DNA from: Cudoniella acicularis
Lineage: Eukaryota; Ascomycota; Leotiomycetes; Helotiales; Helotiaceae
NCBI GenBank assembly: GCA_013054445.1
Contig: JAAMPI010000031.1
Span: 27,388-91,387 of the forward strand
DNA: 64,000 nt
Direction: 5' to 3'
The notes under the pieces are model-generated. The model worked only from the letters and a program-made list of their open reading frames with translations. It had not been told where the DNA came from and did not search any database. Each line of letters begins with the position of its first letter. Positions within the stretch are counted from its first letter, which is position 1. This document shows, one piece after another, positions 46,520 through 59,440 of the stretch. The position numbers and the translations under genes were made by a program.

Positions 46520-48113
46520 TCACAAAACTCCAAAAATGACTCCGAATGCTACAATTAATCCTGTGGATAGGACTGCATTCCAATTACTTTCCACTCTTCC
46601 CGCTGCGCTCTTTTTGCTCAACCCAAATGGCAATCCTTGCTCACTGAACGTAATATTTTGCTTTATTGTCGTATTGACACACTGTCCATTCACAATATCC
46701 AGGTTCGTCAAATCATCTGGGACTAGGAAGAACATGTACGTTTGGTTGTTCAGTTCCTGGAACCCTGAAGTATCGTATGGGAATTTATCGCCGGAATCTG
46801 TGGCGGATGTGTTTCGCAGGAATATGCACTGGACCTGTCCAGGAAATTCGGTTGCCATTGCGGGGTAATCCTTCATGACATCCGAATTGGAGGTATCTGC
46901 TATGAGGATGAATTGTCGTTGCGGATACGTTTGGAAGATTTTCTCTAGCAGGAATTTGCGGATAGAAAGCGTGGCGGAGACGTCAGAAAAGTTGAGGGGA
47001 CGAGTGTCGAAACTTCCCCCTGGGTAGGTTTTGTAGATGAAATTCATGTAACTCCTCGTTACCTGCTCAGGGGTTGTGGTCAGGTAGTGGAAATGGAAAT
47101 TGGGTATGCTCTGACTCCAGTTTGCGTATAAGTCTGGCATATTCATCCAAGGCGTGTAAGCTTTTGCGAAAGAGTTGAGGAGGCCGTCTGCCGGTTGGTA
47201 AATTCGTGTTACGCGGAGAATGTCGTCGATATCTGAGATGATCGTGAGACCTGTTGGAGGTACGAGGTATGAGGTCGCATTTCCGGTGAGGGTGCCATCA
47301 GTATAAACATTCATCCGTTGAAGCTCGCTTGTGCCATTTCCTGGTAGTAAATATCCTCCCGGTCCAGAGACATTTGCCAAAGGAATAAATTGGTCAAAGT
47401 CGCCCTCAACGGTTGTTTCTCCCACCAATGTTATATTTTGTGACCCGCCTCCAGGAGCAGTTGCATTACTGCCTGCATTTGTGCCATCTGCTCCTTGTGA
47501 AGATGCAGGTTCGAGATGAAAGGAAACATTAACGCCTCCCTGTTGAACGACAAAGATTTCTGCAGTCAAATTTCGAGCCTGGGTTTGTTCGGCGGGAGGC
47601 AGGGCTTCTATTGATGTGCCAACGAGAAATATGTTGGCCAATTCGTCCAGCTTCGATTCGGAGATACTGGGTTGCTTATAGACATTTCCACGGAATCGCA
47701 AGTTCCAGCCTTGATCCGTCCAATTGCCATAATTTCTGTAATCCTAGTTAGCAAAACAAGCTTCAAAAGCAGTAAACTTCAACTAACGGTAAATTCAGAA
47801 CCTGGGTCGGGGTTGCTGCTAAGTCGGTGCTGCTAATGCCCAAGCTGCTTTCAACAGCCGTTCCCGTAGGGAAATCTTGGAAGAAATTGGGAACACCACT
47901 GGCGACGTAGGAAGGAAATGTGCCCAGAACACTGCTGAGATAGCTTCCTAGGCCCTCAATTGAGCTGATGATATCGCGTTCCTGGACTTTGGTGGGCGTC
48001 CGATCTGTTAATGTTGCTCGGGCCGTGATCATAGGATGTGCTTCCGTGACTGGATCCGCTGCTGGAGCTGCGAGTGCAACTGGCAGTAGGCCGAGAAGGA
48101 TGTGAGGAAGCAT
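46520..48113 (-). CDS. Secreted App1-type phosphatase domain protein
   Basis: Exons 48113-47788 and 47735-46520; 513 residues. The N-terminus is a signal peptide (MLPHILLGLLPVALAAPAA). The core holds the phosphatidate-phosphatase App1 catalytic domain (DUF2183): LTIISDIDDILRVTRIY near residues 270-286, then HFHYLTTTPEQV and PQRQFILIADTSNSD. The nucleophile motif reads D-I-D-D-I, with Ile where cytosolic App1 has Thr (DxDxT). There are many N-glycosylation sequons. The C-terminus is hydrophobic (VLSTGLIVAFGVIFGVL) after a small-residue spacer, suggesting a GPI anchor. Yeast App1 makes diacylglycerol from phosphatidate at endocytic sites; this is an extracellular or wall-anchored relative of unknown substrate. 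Confidence 0.87.
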
Positions 48114-50337
48114 TGTTGTTTTGGGCGATTGGGCAGAATGCCTAATACGGAGGCGGTGAGATTATTTTATGGCTGACAGTTTTCTTCGCTCGAAAAGGCA
48201 GAGAAGATATTTGCACACCACGCGAATAGAAAAAGAAGATTGAAGACATCTTGTTCTTCATGTTGAAGTCCCGTTTGCTTTGCCAAGCCTCTTGTTAATT
48301 ATTTTCACGTTTGTTGCTCTATTCCAAGGAAAATAGAGCCCCGGTCAGCCCGGCGTCATTGTGCATAAACAGCAACTCTGCGCATCTCTGATTCGCCCCC
48401 TTTATTTTGAAACCGCAAGCGAGCATTAGTGATGATAGTCTTTCCCACCATTTCCAGGTTTTGGTCTCGTGCTCTTGCTTGTGGACAAACCGCGTCGCAT
48501 GGAGATGAAACAAATAGACTAGCTCAAAAAGCAAATCCTGATCTTGGGGATTTCAGGTTGATCTTGATATGCAGGTACGGCGATCGGCTTCACGTGAGCT
48601 CATCGGGAGATCATGGCATCATTGTGGGACGCATTCTCACCAAGGTCTACTCGTTCGGGTTTAGAAGAAGGATTGAAATCCCAAATAGATCACAGATGCT
48701 CACAGTATAGCAATAATACACACGTCTTGCAAGTTACAACAAATAGGGGCTTTTATCTCAATAACTGAGAGTCACCCTCTACTCTAAAAAATTTGTGTGG
48801 TTTTGCTTTGGAGGATAGAAAATTGAGGTTCCAATCTCCTCGACATCGCTTTTGAAGATAGTCACCAAAACCTCAACTTGATAACAAAGGTTCTCAATCC
48901 AAGTGGATGATGTACTACTCATCGGCCAATAGGAAATTTTTTCAATCAACATTGCTTGGTACATTCATCTCTGTTCTACATTTTTAATTCATTGATGCTT
49001 CTATTGTCTTCTAATGGGAAGACAAAGGTTTCCTCTTCACCATATGCGAAATAAAGACTTACGCTAGGAGAAGCACTCACAAAAAAAGAGGAACCCCGAC
49101 GTGGCGGATAGAAGCCCCTGGCTTTCTGCAAAATGCGTGTATTGCTCGTGGAATTCGATTCACGGCCCATGAAGAAGATCAGGCAAACAAGAGTGTACGT
49201 ACATTCGCTAAACAGTGAACATTTCGCCATTTTAGCCGAAGACAATCCTGGCATAAGTCCTTTCGGTGGCTCTTTTCAGTGTTGGAATTCAGTCGGAGAA
49301 GTTTCGCCGCTACAATTATCCGAGGACAGCCGAGAACATATGTCGGAAAAAAGCCCTGTATTCGGATCCGTCTTTTTCGGGGTATAGTGTTCTGCGAGGA
49401 ATTTCCTTTCCGGTCCGTTTCCGAGAAGCGCGGTAGTACGGCGTATAAGTCTTCCCGTTCCCGGGCATCGAATGGAGTCAAATGAAGCCGGCTCTCCAAA
49501 TGATAGCGGACGATAAAGGCGCTTGTAACAATCCGATAGGGTTAGGTTTTGATTGAGTAGCCTGGCAATTTGGCTTGACCCGTGCCCGGCGGTCGCGGGA
49601 TATCACAGATATGTTGTTCTCGCTGTCTAGCACAGAGGTTAAATTTGTAGAGGCCTGATTCTGGTGAACCATTCATTATTTAAATCAGGAGAGGGACTTG
49701 TGAGTGGGGAAGGATCCACAAGTGGAAAAATACTTATTGCGGAAATAGTTCTTTTAGACCGTAAAATGCTTGTAGAAGGAGAGACTCATAGGAGGTGAGA
49801 AACTGACGTGAGGACAGACTCTAACGTTTTCGTTCTCATTCTGTAGCAGGGAACTTCTTCATTAAAAGTTGGTGTTGGCATCCCCATAAAACACAGTCAG
49901 CGTGCGCCGTGCAGCTCGTCGTCCCGAACTCGTCCGAGGTTCAAAATTCGGTATTTCATCCGACGCAGCCAAACAGAAATGCAGCATGGAATTAGATGCA
50001 GCGTGGAATCAGGGTGCTGACCTGAAATGACGGGTCACCTCAGCTATCAGGTTTTTCCAGGTGAGCCACAAAGTAACGAACGACTATCGGATCTGGTAAG
50101 AACTGATAGTTTCTTCAGTATTCTATGAGATGGTTAGTAGGCCTCTGGTTTCATACTATGCCTCTTTGGGCTATACCCTTTGTCACAGCCTTATCTTCGC
50201 TATCTACTGTGACGTAGCCGTTGTTGCCTCTAGCTAGTTTTGCTCTGAAACCTAAATCCATATGGCTTTCCACCTCACCTCCTCCTTCTACCGCCTTGTG
50301 TCTCTATCGTTGTCGTGGATCTCTCTATTATCCCAAG
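48114..50337. other. Intergenic region, no gene seen
   Basis: About 2.2 kb between the App1-type gene and the HNH gene, both reading away. Short frames around 49130-49500 on both strands have no family features. No repeat copy was found. Confidence 0.4.
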
Positions 50338-51451
50338 ATGGCCACAGCGGATCTGCCACCCTTTTTAGCACGATGCCTACCTCAGCCCTCCCTCGAACTA
50401 AGTTCCCGATATGATATCTGCTTCCGCCATCCCGGATACAACACATCCAATTTGCTTCTAACCCTTCCACGCGTGGATAGCATAGCAGCCGCAGATGCTA
50501 CTCCTGCCTACGGTATACATCATAGGACAGCTCTTCTGGCATGTCAGATCATCGCCGGTAACGCTTTTAACAATAGCCGTTTCGCCGCCGATAGGGAGGG
50601 TCGACAGCCAGTCCAGGTACCGCTAGACGGCATCTTGACAGATAGCCAGTACTATTTCATCGTTGACGGCTCTGGTAAAGTGTTCCCCTCTTCCCTTCTA
50701 AAAATCCTCGCTAAATATTGTAGATCTATATCCTATTGTTCCTAGCTTCCAAGATTGGCAATTTCCCCATGATCACATCCCCGATCTCTGGCCTATACCT
50801 GTCGCCTCCTCGACTACTACTTGTAGTATTACCAACACTGATTATGCTATCGATAGGGCCTATCTCGTACCGCAGAAGGAAAGAACTTGGTATAAGGACA
50901 ACGATATGTCGAGATACGGGGTGGGTCTACCTGATATTGACAACCGAGTAAATATCCTCCCTCTCAGAAAGGATATACACCACTGTTTTGACAATCGATG
51001 GTTCGTTATTGTTCCTAAGATTGTTAAGGTCGAAACCGAAAGCGCGACTCCCTCTATCCAGTACATTACGCATATCATCTCGCGAGAAGCAGCGAGAATC
51101 TGGCCAATATATCATAATATCCTTGTCAAATCCCTCCATAACAGTTCTAGCGCTTATCTTTTTGCTCGATTTGCTTGGGCCATCCTTTTCCGGGTCAAGT
51201 ACTTCATTATCAATGGTCGTCCACGTTATGTCATTCAGATCTACAAAGATAAGGAAGGCGAAATAGAGTACAAAGCAGAGCATTTAACTGGCATGATGCT
51301 CAGTTCTAAGTACGGCGGTGGCGGATCACAGGCAGCAACCCCAAAGAAGAGGAAGTTCGAGCCAGGTAGTGTAGCAAACGACGAGGAAAATCCTATAGAA
51401 TCGTCTGGTGAGGATAGCGATACCAGTATAGAGGAGATGGATGGCCTGTAG
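50338..51451 (+). CDS. HNH-endonuclease domain protein (fungal type)
   Basis: Exons 50338-50674 and 50724-51451; 354 residues. Start MATADLPPFL; the upstream open frame has no ATG. The central part is an HNH nuclease domain: CSITNTDYAIDRAYLVP, RTWYKDNDMSRYG, then DNRVNILPLRKDIHHCFD with NRWFVIVPK. The His of the canonical first position is not obvious (AYLVP where many have AHLVP), so metal binding or activity may be altered. A basic nuclear-localisation motif TPKKRKFEPG and an acidic tail follow. The TAG at 51449 is followed in frame by 43 acidic, protein-like codons to another TAG at 51581, so the tail may be shortened. Such HNH proteins are widespread and variable in fungi, biological role unknown. 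Confidence 0.8.
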
Positions 51452-52583
51452 GATGTGATAGATTGGGAAGGGAGAAGACAAGATCCGTCAGATGAAACCG
51501 TCCCCGATGATAAGGTGCATCTAGCATCGGACGTTGAGGCGGACCTCAGGGAGGCTTTGCGCAGGGGCACATTAGAGCAGTAGACAGGGGAGGACCCTCA
51601 GGAGGTAGAGAGGATATTGTGACTGAAGTAAATAATTACACCCAGAAAGTCTAGACAAAATAATATATATTCAGCATCTACGATGAAGTTAGTTTTTCAC
51701 TGTAGGGGAGTTACATCACGTTTCTTCTACCTAGGCAAGAAAAGTTATATATTATTTGTTTAAGCATTAAAGGGGACCCTAGTTAGTAGACCCTTAAAAA
51801 CAGCGACTAAAGCCCCTGAAAATCGCAGCTCGTTAACCGTTACACTATAATAGAGCAATTTCTTGAATAATTTCTCCTAACCTGCCCCGCCAAGATGTAA
51901 ACAAATCTTAGAGTTTGACGTGCTATCGTTCGTCTCTGCGGCCGCACGTGGAGATTGTTACCGGAGGCTTGGCCGCTGTCGATTGTCCGAAGTTGCCGGT
52001 CGCAAGGTCCGAAGCAAATTGCGCTTGGAACGGCTGCTGGACCCTCCCGTGTCGACTTGCTGCTTGGCCGCACGGATAGAGAGGATTCCGGCTCCGAGCA
52101 GTGATGGGATTTGCTGATTTGCTGCGAAAGCCTGAATATGATGACTAAGCATGGCTATCGCAAGCGAGAAGGGCTTGGAAGGACCCCCATTCGGCACCGA
52201 CAGTGCGCAACTGGCAACGGTCTTCTAGGCTTCCACTCGGCGAATGAGACATGTCAGAGCCGCTGACATAGAATCGTATTCCTGAACTAGCTCTGCTGAG
52301 CAGCGAGCGACCCGGGCGCTGGCCATTGACTGGATCCGTCAGTAGAGTTGTGGATGGCAATCCTTCCGCCGCCGTGCGGGCGAAACGCGACTGAGAGCAA
52401 CCCAGGTATTTTGACCGTACAATTACCTTCCTTCTTTGCATTTCCTTCAGCTGAACTTGGTGGTTCTTGCGCATCTCACGCTGTCCTATTTTCCCTCTTT
52501 GCCCTCATGTTTTCTTGAAATCGGCTGTCACTCCTTCCTTCCGCATTGCCATTGCAAATCGCTCTCTCCTCCACCATATAAAC
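51452..52583. other. Intergenic region upstream of the ABC transporter
   Basis: The first about 130 bp are the in-frame extension of the HNH protein (listed with it). The rest includes the transporter promoter. Overlapping frames near 51840-52474 look like GC-driven openness. I see no recognisable regulator site. Confidence 0.4.
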
Positions 52584-55500
52584 ATGGCTGCAGCAGTACC
52601 GTGGGGTGCGGGCCCAGAGGTCGCAGAGGTGTTGAAGCACGAATTGGACCACGACGAGAAGCGAAGCGATCGCGAACCAACACCAGGGGAATCAATTCTA
52701 GACTCTTCAGATGATGGCGACAAGGTCAACACCCTCGTCCGAGCCTTTACCCAGCATTCGGTCAAGAATGCCGCCGGAGAACATATTAATCCTTTCGATG
52801 GCACTGATAACCCTCTCCTCGACCCTCTATCGGGAAAATTCAGCTACAGAGTTTGGATCAAGAATTTGATTGGCATACAGTCGCGCGATCCAGAAAGATA
52901 TCCGAGCAGAGTGGCAGGTGTAGCATACAAGAACTTGAGCGCATATGGATTTGGCGAGGCTACCGACTACCAAAAGACCTTTGGAAACTACCCATTGGAG
53001 CTAGGCGGTCTTTTTAAGAGAATTATTGGGAAAAGACAACAGACGAAGATCCAAATTTTGAGGAACTTTGACGGATTGATTCGAAGCGGAGAAATGCTTG
53101 TTGTGCTGGGAAGACCTGGAAGGTATAAATTTCGTGTTACTCTGCCTTACATTCACTGACATTGATGCTTGTAGTGGATGTTCAACCCTACTTAAAACCA
53201 TCTCAGGAGAGACTAGTGGATTTTTCGTTGATCAAGAAACGTCTATCAACTACCAGGGAATTCCAATGGACACTATGCACAAGGATTTTCGGGGAGAATG
53301 TATCTACCAGGCCGAAGTTGACGTGCATTTCCCACAACTGACAGTTGGACAAACTTTAGAATTCGCTGCAAAAGCACGAGGTGAGAAGTTCTACGTATCC
53401 TTTGTTTTCCGTAACTGAATATTGTAGCACCACGAAATCGAATTCCAGGTGTCACGCGAGAACAATACGCGACACATATGAGAGATGTTATTATGGCAGT
53501 TTTTGGACTTACCCACACCCTTAACACCAAAGTAGGAAATGATTTTATTCGAGGTGTTAGTGGTGGTGAACGGAAACGTGTTAGTATTGCAGAAGCGTAA
53601 GTAAAATAAAGCTATCTGGAGGAGTGTATCACTCAGCTGCTAACACGTCCACTACAGAGCTCTTGGTGGTAGCCCCTTGCAATGCTGGGACAACAGTACT
53701 CGTGGACTTGACAGTGCCACAGCTCTAGAATTCGTCAGGACTCTTAGACTGTCGACGGATATGACCGGCTCTGCAGCAATTGTAGCGATTTACCAAGCGT
53801 CACAATCCATTTATGATGTCAGTGTTTCGTTTGACTCTTGTAGCCTTCAGTACTGATTGGATATAGGTTTTCGACAAAGTCGCGGTTCTTTATGAAGGCA
53901 GACAAATTTATTTCGGCAACATCCATGCAGCCAAGGAGTTCTTCGTCAATATGGGCTTCGAGTGCCCACTCCGGCAGACCACTGCAGATTTCTTGACCTC
54001 GCTTACTAGTCCGGCTGAGCGTATTGTTAGATCAGGCTTCGAGGGCAAAACTCCTTACACACCTGACGAGTTTGCCGCTGCTTGGAACAAGAGCGAAGAC
54101 AGGGCACAACTTTTAAGAGAGATTGAAGAATTTGAGCAACTCTACCCTATTGGAGGAGACCAACTGGAAAGATTTAAAGATTCTCGCCGCGCTGCTCAAG
54201 CAAAATCACAGTAAGTTTAGATTGCCGTGTGTGACAATCTCTGCATCGGGAGCCTCGGTTGCAGTGGCACTTGTGGCTATCTCTGGTACTGTGGTGTTAC
54301 AAAGCACTGGCGCTAATCATCTTGTAGACGCGTCAAATCTCCCTATACCCTTTCAGTTGCTATGCAGGTTGAGCTTTGCACCGGTCGAGCCTTCCAAAGA
54401 CTACAGGGCGATGCAACCCTATTCTTCACAGGTTTGTTTGGCCAAGGCGCTCTGGCTTTAATTATTAGCAGTGTCTTTTACAACCTTGAAAACGACACCG
54501 CCAAATTATACAGTCGAGGCGCTTTACTCTTCTTTGCGGTCTTGATGGCTGCGTTTCAAAGCAACCTCGAGGTTCGTCTTTAGCATTCCAATGAGGTGCC
54601 ACACTCTAATAAATGTGTAGATCTTAACTCTCTACGCACAAAGACCTATTGTAGAAAAACAAGCAAAATACGCCTTTTACCATCCCTTCTCTGAAGCTAT
54701 AGGTAATTTCATCACTAGATCTTGATCTCTCTAAGCTTGAAGACTAACTAAAGTGTGACAGCGTCAATGATATGCGATCTTCCCAATAAAATTGGTAAGG
54801 AGTTTTCCGAGAAGGGGTTTTTAATAAAAATATCAAGCTAATATGCTGCCAGGAACCACCATCATCTTCGATCTTGTTGTCTACTTCATGACGAATTTGA
54901 GACGAACGCCAGGGCATTTTTTCACATTCTTCTTGTTCACATTTGTGTGCACATTAACCATGTCTATGTTCTTCCGATCTATTGGGGCATTGTCGAGAAC
55001 TTTATCGCAAGCTATGGCCCCAGCTGCGGTATTCATTCTTGCCCTGGTAATCTACACTGGCTTTGCAATTCCAACCACCTACATGCACCCATGGTTCCGA
55101 TGGATCAATTGGCTAGATCCAGTCAGCTACGCTTTTGAAGCTCTTATGATCAACGAAGTACTATACGTGGCTCCATGTAAATTGCCCTCGCTAATGTTTC
55201 CAGTTCCATGATCGGCAAATTCCTTGCTCTCAGTTTATCCCAGGTGGACCAGGCTATACAGATGTATCACCGGATGAACGAATTTGTGCTACTACCGGAG
55301 CAGCAGCTGGCGCCAATTTTGTAGATGGTGATACTTATCTAAGAGTCAATTTTGGGTACGAATACTCGCATCTATGGAGGTTAGTTACAGTTGTTGCCTT
55401 TTGTCTTTCATTAGAGCCAATTCTGATGACTAATATTCATCTGCAGAAATTTGGGTGTCATGTTTGCGTTGATGGTCTTTGGTTGCACTGTCTATCTTTT

Positions 55501-58141
55501 GGCAACAGAGTACATTTCTGCCAAAAAGTCGAAGGGTGAAGTTTTGCTTTTTAGACGAGGTAAAGTTCCAGATTTTGGATCATCCAAGGCCGACGAGGAA
55601 GCTCGTGTCATCGAAGATGATCGAGTTAATACGGAAATGGTGCTTGCTCGAACCAAGACCGTCCCCGATGCTCCCCCTAATATCCAAAAGCAAACAGCAG
55701 TTTTCCATTGGGATGGAGTCAATTACGACATCAAGATCAAGAATGAGCCTCGTAGACTGCTAGACGACGTTGATGGTTGGGTCAAACCCGGAACATTGAC
55801 AGCATTAATGGTAAGCTGGAAAGCGGTTTTTTTTTTATGGCAAGATTACTAACTGGGCTAAGGGTGTATCTGGTGCCGGAAAAACCACGCTTCTTGATGT
55901 GCTTGCTAGTCGTGTAACAATGGGAGTAGTATCCGGAGAAATGCTCGTCGATGGCCGCCAGAGAGACACTGGGTTCCAAAGAAAAACGTAACCAACCTTT
56001 TTTGTCCCTTCCCCCTACATTCCTATTCTGAGTGGCCGGGAGGCAGTTTCATCCTCTCGGCTCCTCTCCCACTTCCTCCTTCTTAAAAGAAATGGCGCTA
56101 ATTTATTGAAGTGGTTACGTTCAACAACAGGATCTCCATTTGGCGACATCAACAGTTAGAGAAGCCTTGACTTTCAGCGCGATTTTACGGCAGCCGAAGA
56201 AGACTCCACACGCCGAGAAGGTCTCATACGTTGATGAGGTTATCAAGGTCTTGGAGATGGAGGCGTATGCCGATGCTGTCGTGGGCGTTCCCGGTGAAGG
56301 TATGTCATTTTAAATGTTACTGGACACTTGCCATTGGATATAATCTAACTGGATCTAGGACTTAACGTTGAACAGAGAAAAAGACTTACAATTGGTGTTG
56401 AGTTAGCTGCAAAGCCAGCTCTGCTTCTCTTTCTAGACGAGCCGGAAAGTTATTTCTTTGTCCCATCCTCTCCATTCCCTATTTAAGATAGTGTTTCATC
56501 CTTCAAGCTCCTGCTGCTTCCTTACCACTGGAAGAAAAAAAAACACATTACTAATTTGTTGGCAGACCTCCGGTCTTGACAGTCAAACTGCCTGGTCTAT
56601 TTGTGCTTTGCTTCGGAAACTTGCAGATAATGGCCAAGCCATTCTCTGTACTATCCATCAGCCATCTGCTATTCTCTTCCAAGAATTCGATCGTCTTCTC
56701 TTTCTCGCCAAAGGTGGCAAGACTGTGTACTTTGGAGAGATCGGAGAGAACTCGAAAATCCTGACAGACTATTTTGAAAGAAATGGTTCTAGGAAATTTA
56801 GCGTGGATGAGAATCCTGCTGAAGTGATGCTTGAGGTTTGTTTGTCGATAGGGACTTTAGCAACGTTTATTCTAATCCATACATAGGTCATCGGTGCAGC
56901 ACCTGGATCAGAAACATCAATCGACTGGCCTGACGTCTGGAGTAACTCTGAAGAACGTCGCCATGTCAAGACAACTCTTGCCGAGATGAAAGCAACTCTT
57001 TCTCAGAAAGAAATCATCCAGGACGAGACCGCACTCGATCCATACGCCGCCACATTTACAGTTCAATTATGGACTGTCCTTCAGCGTGTATTTGAACAAT
57101 ATTGGCGAACTCCCTCGTATTTGTATTCAAAAACTATTCTTTGCGTAGCTGTGGTAAGTTTCACAATATCCTGAACCAATTACATTATCTAATCGTACAA
57201 GGGTCTCTTCGTTGGTTTCTCCTTCTGGGATTCCACAACTTCTTTGCAAGGAATGCAAAATCAGCTCTTCGCAATTTTCATGCTTCTCACCGTCTTCGGC
57301 AATCTTGTTCAGCAAATCATGCCTCACTTCGTTACGCAACGCGCTCTATATGAAGTTCGAGAACGCCCCTCCAAAACCTACTCGTGGCAAGTCTTCATCG
57401 TCTCAAATATCTTAGTTGAGATACCATGGAACGCATTAATGGGTGCATTAATCTTCTTCTGCTGGTACTACCCAATTGGTCTTTATCGGAATGCGGAACC
57501 TACTGGCGCCGTGACTGAAAGAGGAGCATTGATGTTCCTCTTCATCCTTTCGTTCTTGTTATTTACATCCACCTTTACGAATCTGGTCATTGCCGGTATT
57601 GAATCTGCGGAAGCTGGCGGTAACTTAGCACAACTCCTTTTCTCGTTGACCTTGGTTTTCAATGGGTAAGTAAGATCGACACCTTTCACTAGGAGCTTAC
57701 TAACGCGTCTATAGTGTTCTGGCATCACCTTCTCAACTTCCACGTTTTTGGATCTTCATGTATAGAGTTTCGCCTTTCACTTATCTAGTCAGCGGTGTCA
57801 TGTCAACAGGCATAGCAAATGCAAAGGTTGTTTGCGCCGATGTCGAATACCTACATTTCAATCCTCCAAACGGTCAATCTTGTGCCCAATACCTCGATCC
57901 TTACATCGCGGAGGCAGGAGGATACTATCTCGATGGAAACGCAACATCTGACTGCTCCTTCTGCACACTTTCCGACACCAACGCATTCTTGGCACAAGTC
58001 AACGTGTTTTACAGCGACCGATGGAGGAACTTTGGTATCATGTTCGCTTTTATCATCTTTAATATCGCTGGCGCGATTTTCTTGTACTGGTTGGCTCGGG
58101 TTCCAAAAGTCCCGAAGGAGAAGAAGGAGAAGAAGGAATAG
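52584..58141 (+). CDS. PDR-type ABC multidrug transporter (ABCG), odd splice donor
   Basis: Eighteen exons, 1482 residues in my model: 52584-53122, 53175-53380, 53428-53596, 53658-53817, 53867-54210, 54328-54571, 54621-54702, 54762-54794, 54853-55157, 55204-55379, 55447-55810, 55863-55987, 56112-56299, 56359-56444, 56566-56835, 56887-57153, 57202-57665, 57715-58141. Layout is NBD1-TMD1-NBD2-TMD2, as in Pdr5/Cdr1. NBD1 has [12 protein letters not shown] (Cys in the Walker A Lys position, usual for PDR), [10 protein letters not shown] and a degenerate Walker B ([13 protein letters not shown]). NBD2 has [17 protein letters not shown] and LLFLDEPTSGLDS. Two sets of six membrane segments are visible. 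Intron 14 starts GAAAGT instead of GTAAGT, directly after the Walker B LDEP. The family exports azoles and other hydrophobic compounds at the plasma membrane. Start 52584; an upstream ATG in frame at 52467 is less likely. Confidence 0.9.
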
Positions 58142-59329
58142 ATTGGGGTGGGTGGAGAATGTGTATAGACAGACGGTCACTTTAATGATTTTTGGGGTAG
58201 ATAGACGCGAGCCTTACGCGTTACATTTCATTTGTGGGTGTCAACTGCCGGAAAGGCAAGTAGAGGATGGCTGTTAAATTTTGAATAATAGGGGTGTCTA
58301 CAATTGAGGGGTTCAATCACCTAGATAGGGACTAGCTAGAGCTGTGATCATAAGTCAATGTGTATGTAAGTATGAGAATGAGAAGTCTTCGCAGTTTAAA
58401 CGTATCCCCCCTCCTTTTCCTCCGTGCACTTTTCCTATTTCTCTTTACCAGAATACAGGTATGGGATAAATCGAATGATTTTCAGATTTCTAGTAACCTG
58501 ACTTCAAGGTTCTCGGCTCAAAATGCTTCACAAGTCAGAAACGCAGTGACGAGAGATGCCCACAAAAGAATAGAAACTGGGACGTACCAGGAGCCATTCT
58601 ACTTTCTCCCTCTCTCTTTCGCACCTAACGCACCTCTTTCAGTCTGTCATTTACACACTCACTCAGTCACTCAGGCAATCAGTCCACCATCCCAACCCCA
58701 ACCCGAAAACGCAGTCAAGACACAAGACACAAGTTGCAGTTCCATCCACCCATCCTTCCTCCCTCATTCTCAAACACGCCCCCAACACTACCCCTCTCCC
58801 GGCCAGTCGGCAAAATCCCCACTTCCAGACTCCAAAGTTTCCGAACGCCATCCATCCCTGACCCGAACCGAGTGAAATCTGCTGACAGCCATCTGACAAA
58901 GACAGAAACAGGCATGCACCTCGCAAGCAAGGGGTGAAATAAGGCTTCCACGGTGTGATTGACAAGTGACACCTCAGATGCGATGTGCAACAAAGTTTGT
59001 GAAGAAAGTGAGAAAAGGGAAGGCTAGGATGAATTGGTATGCCACCGGTTTGGGGGTTGGCCAATCACGCTGCTCTCTGTGTTTTTGTGGCTTTGCGGTT
59101 GGGTGAGTCAGAAAGGATGGGTAATTTTTGATTTTAGAAATGGAATTAATAATCGTGAGTGAGGAATGGGAAGGGTTTTGCAGGAGGGAAAGAGGGTTGA
59201 GTTATAATTTAATATACTACTATAAGTATCTCTTTAGTTCCCCTCATAAGGCTCAAGTTAGACAGTCGCACAGAACACTTCAAAATTATCAAACCGCCAA
59301 TTAGTGAAAAGTCCTAACATTTCGGAAAT

Positions 59330-59440
59330 CGACATCAGATGATAAGTTAGATTAGGTTATATTCTCTTTTTTTTCTTATAATGTCCTACAGTAGCGCAGA
59401 TATTTAAAATGCTTGACACTACGCGATTTCACCAACCGTC
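59330..59440 (+). repeat. Dispersed repeat copy (diverged long form)
   Basis: Blocks CAGATGATAAGTTAGATTAG, TATTCTCTTTT, TATAATGTCCTACAGTAGCG, GATATTTAAAATG and CGATTTCACCAACCGTCGC follow in the same order as in the copies at 20905 and 46200. Confidence 0.6.

Noticed and set aside
58590..58875. 171-codon frame downstream of the ABC transporter
   Set aside because: Composition follows a pyrimidine-rich tract (Pro/Ser/His runs); no conserved motif or start context.
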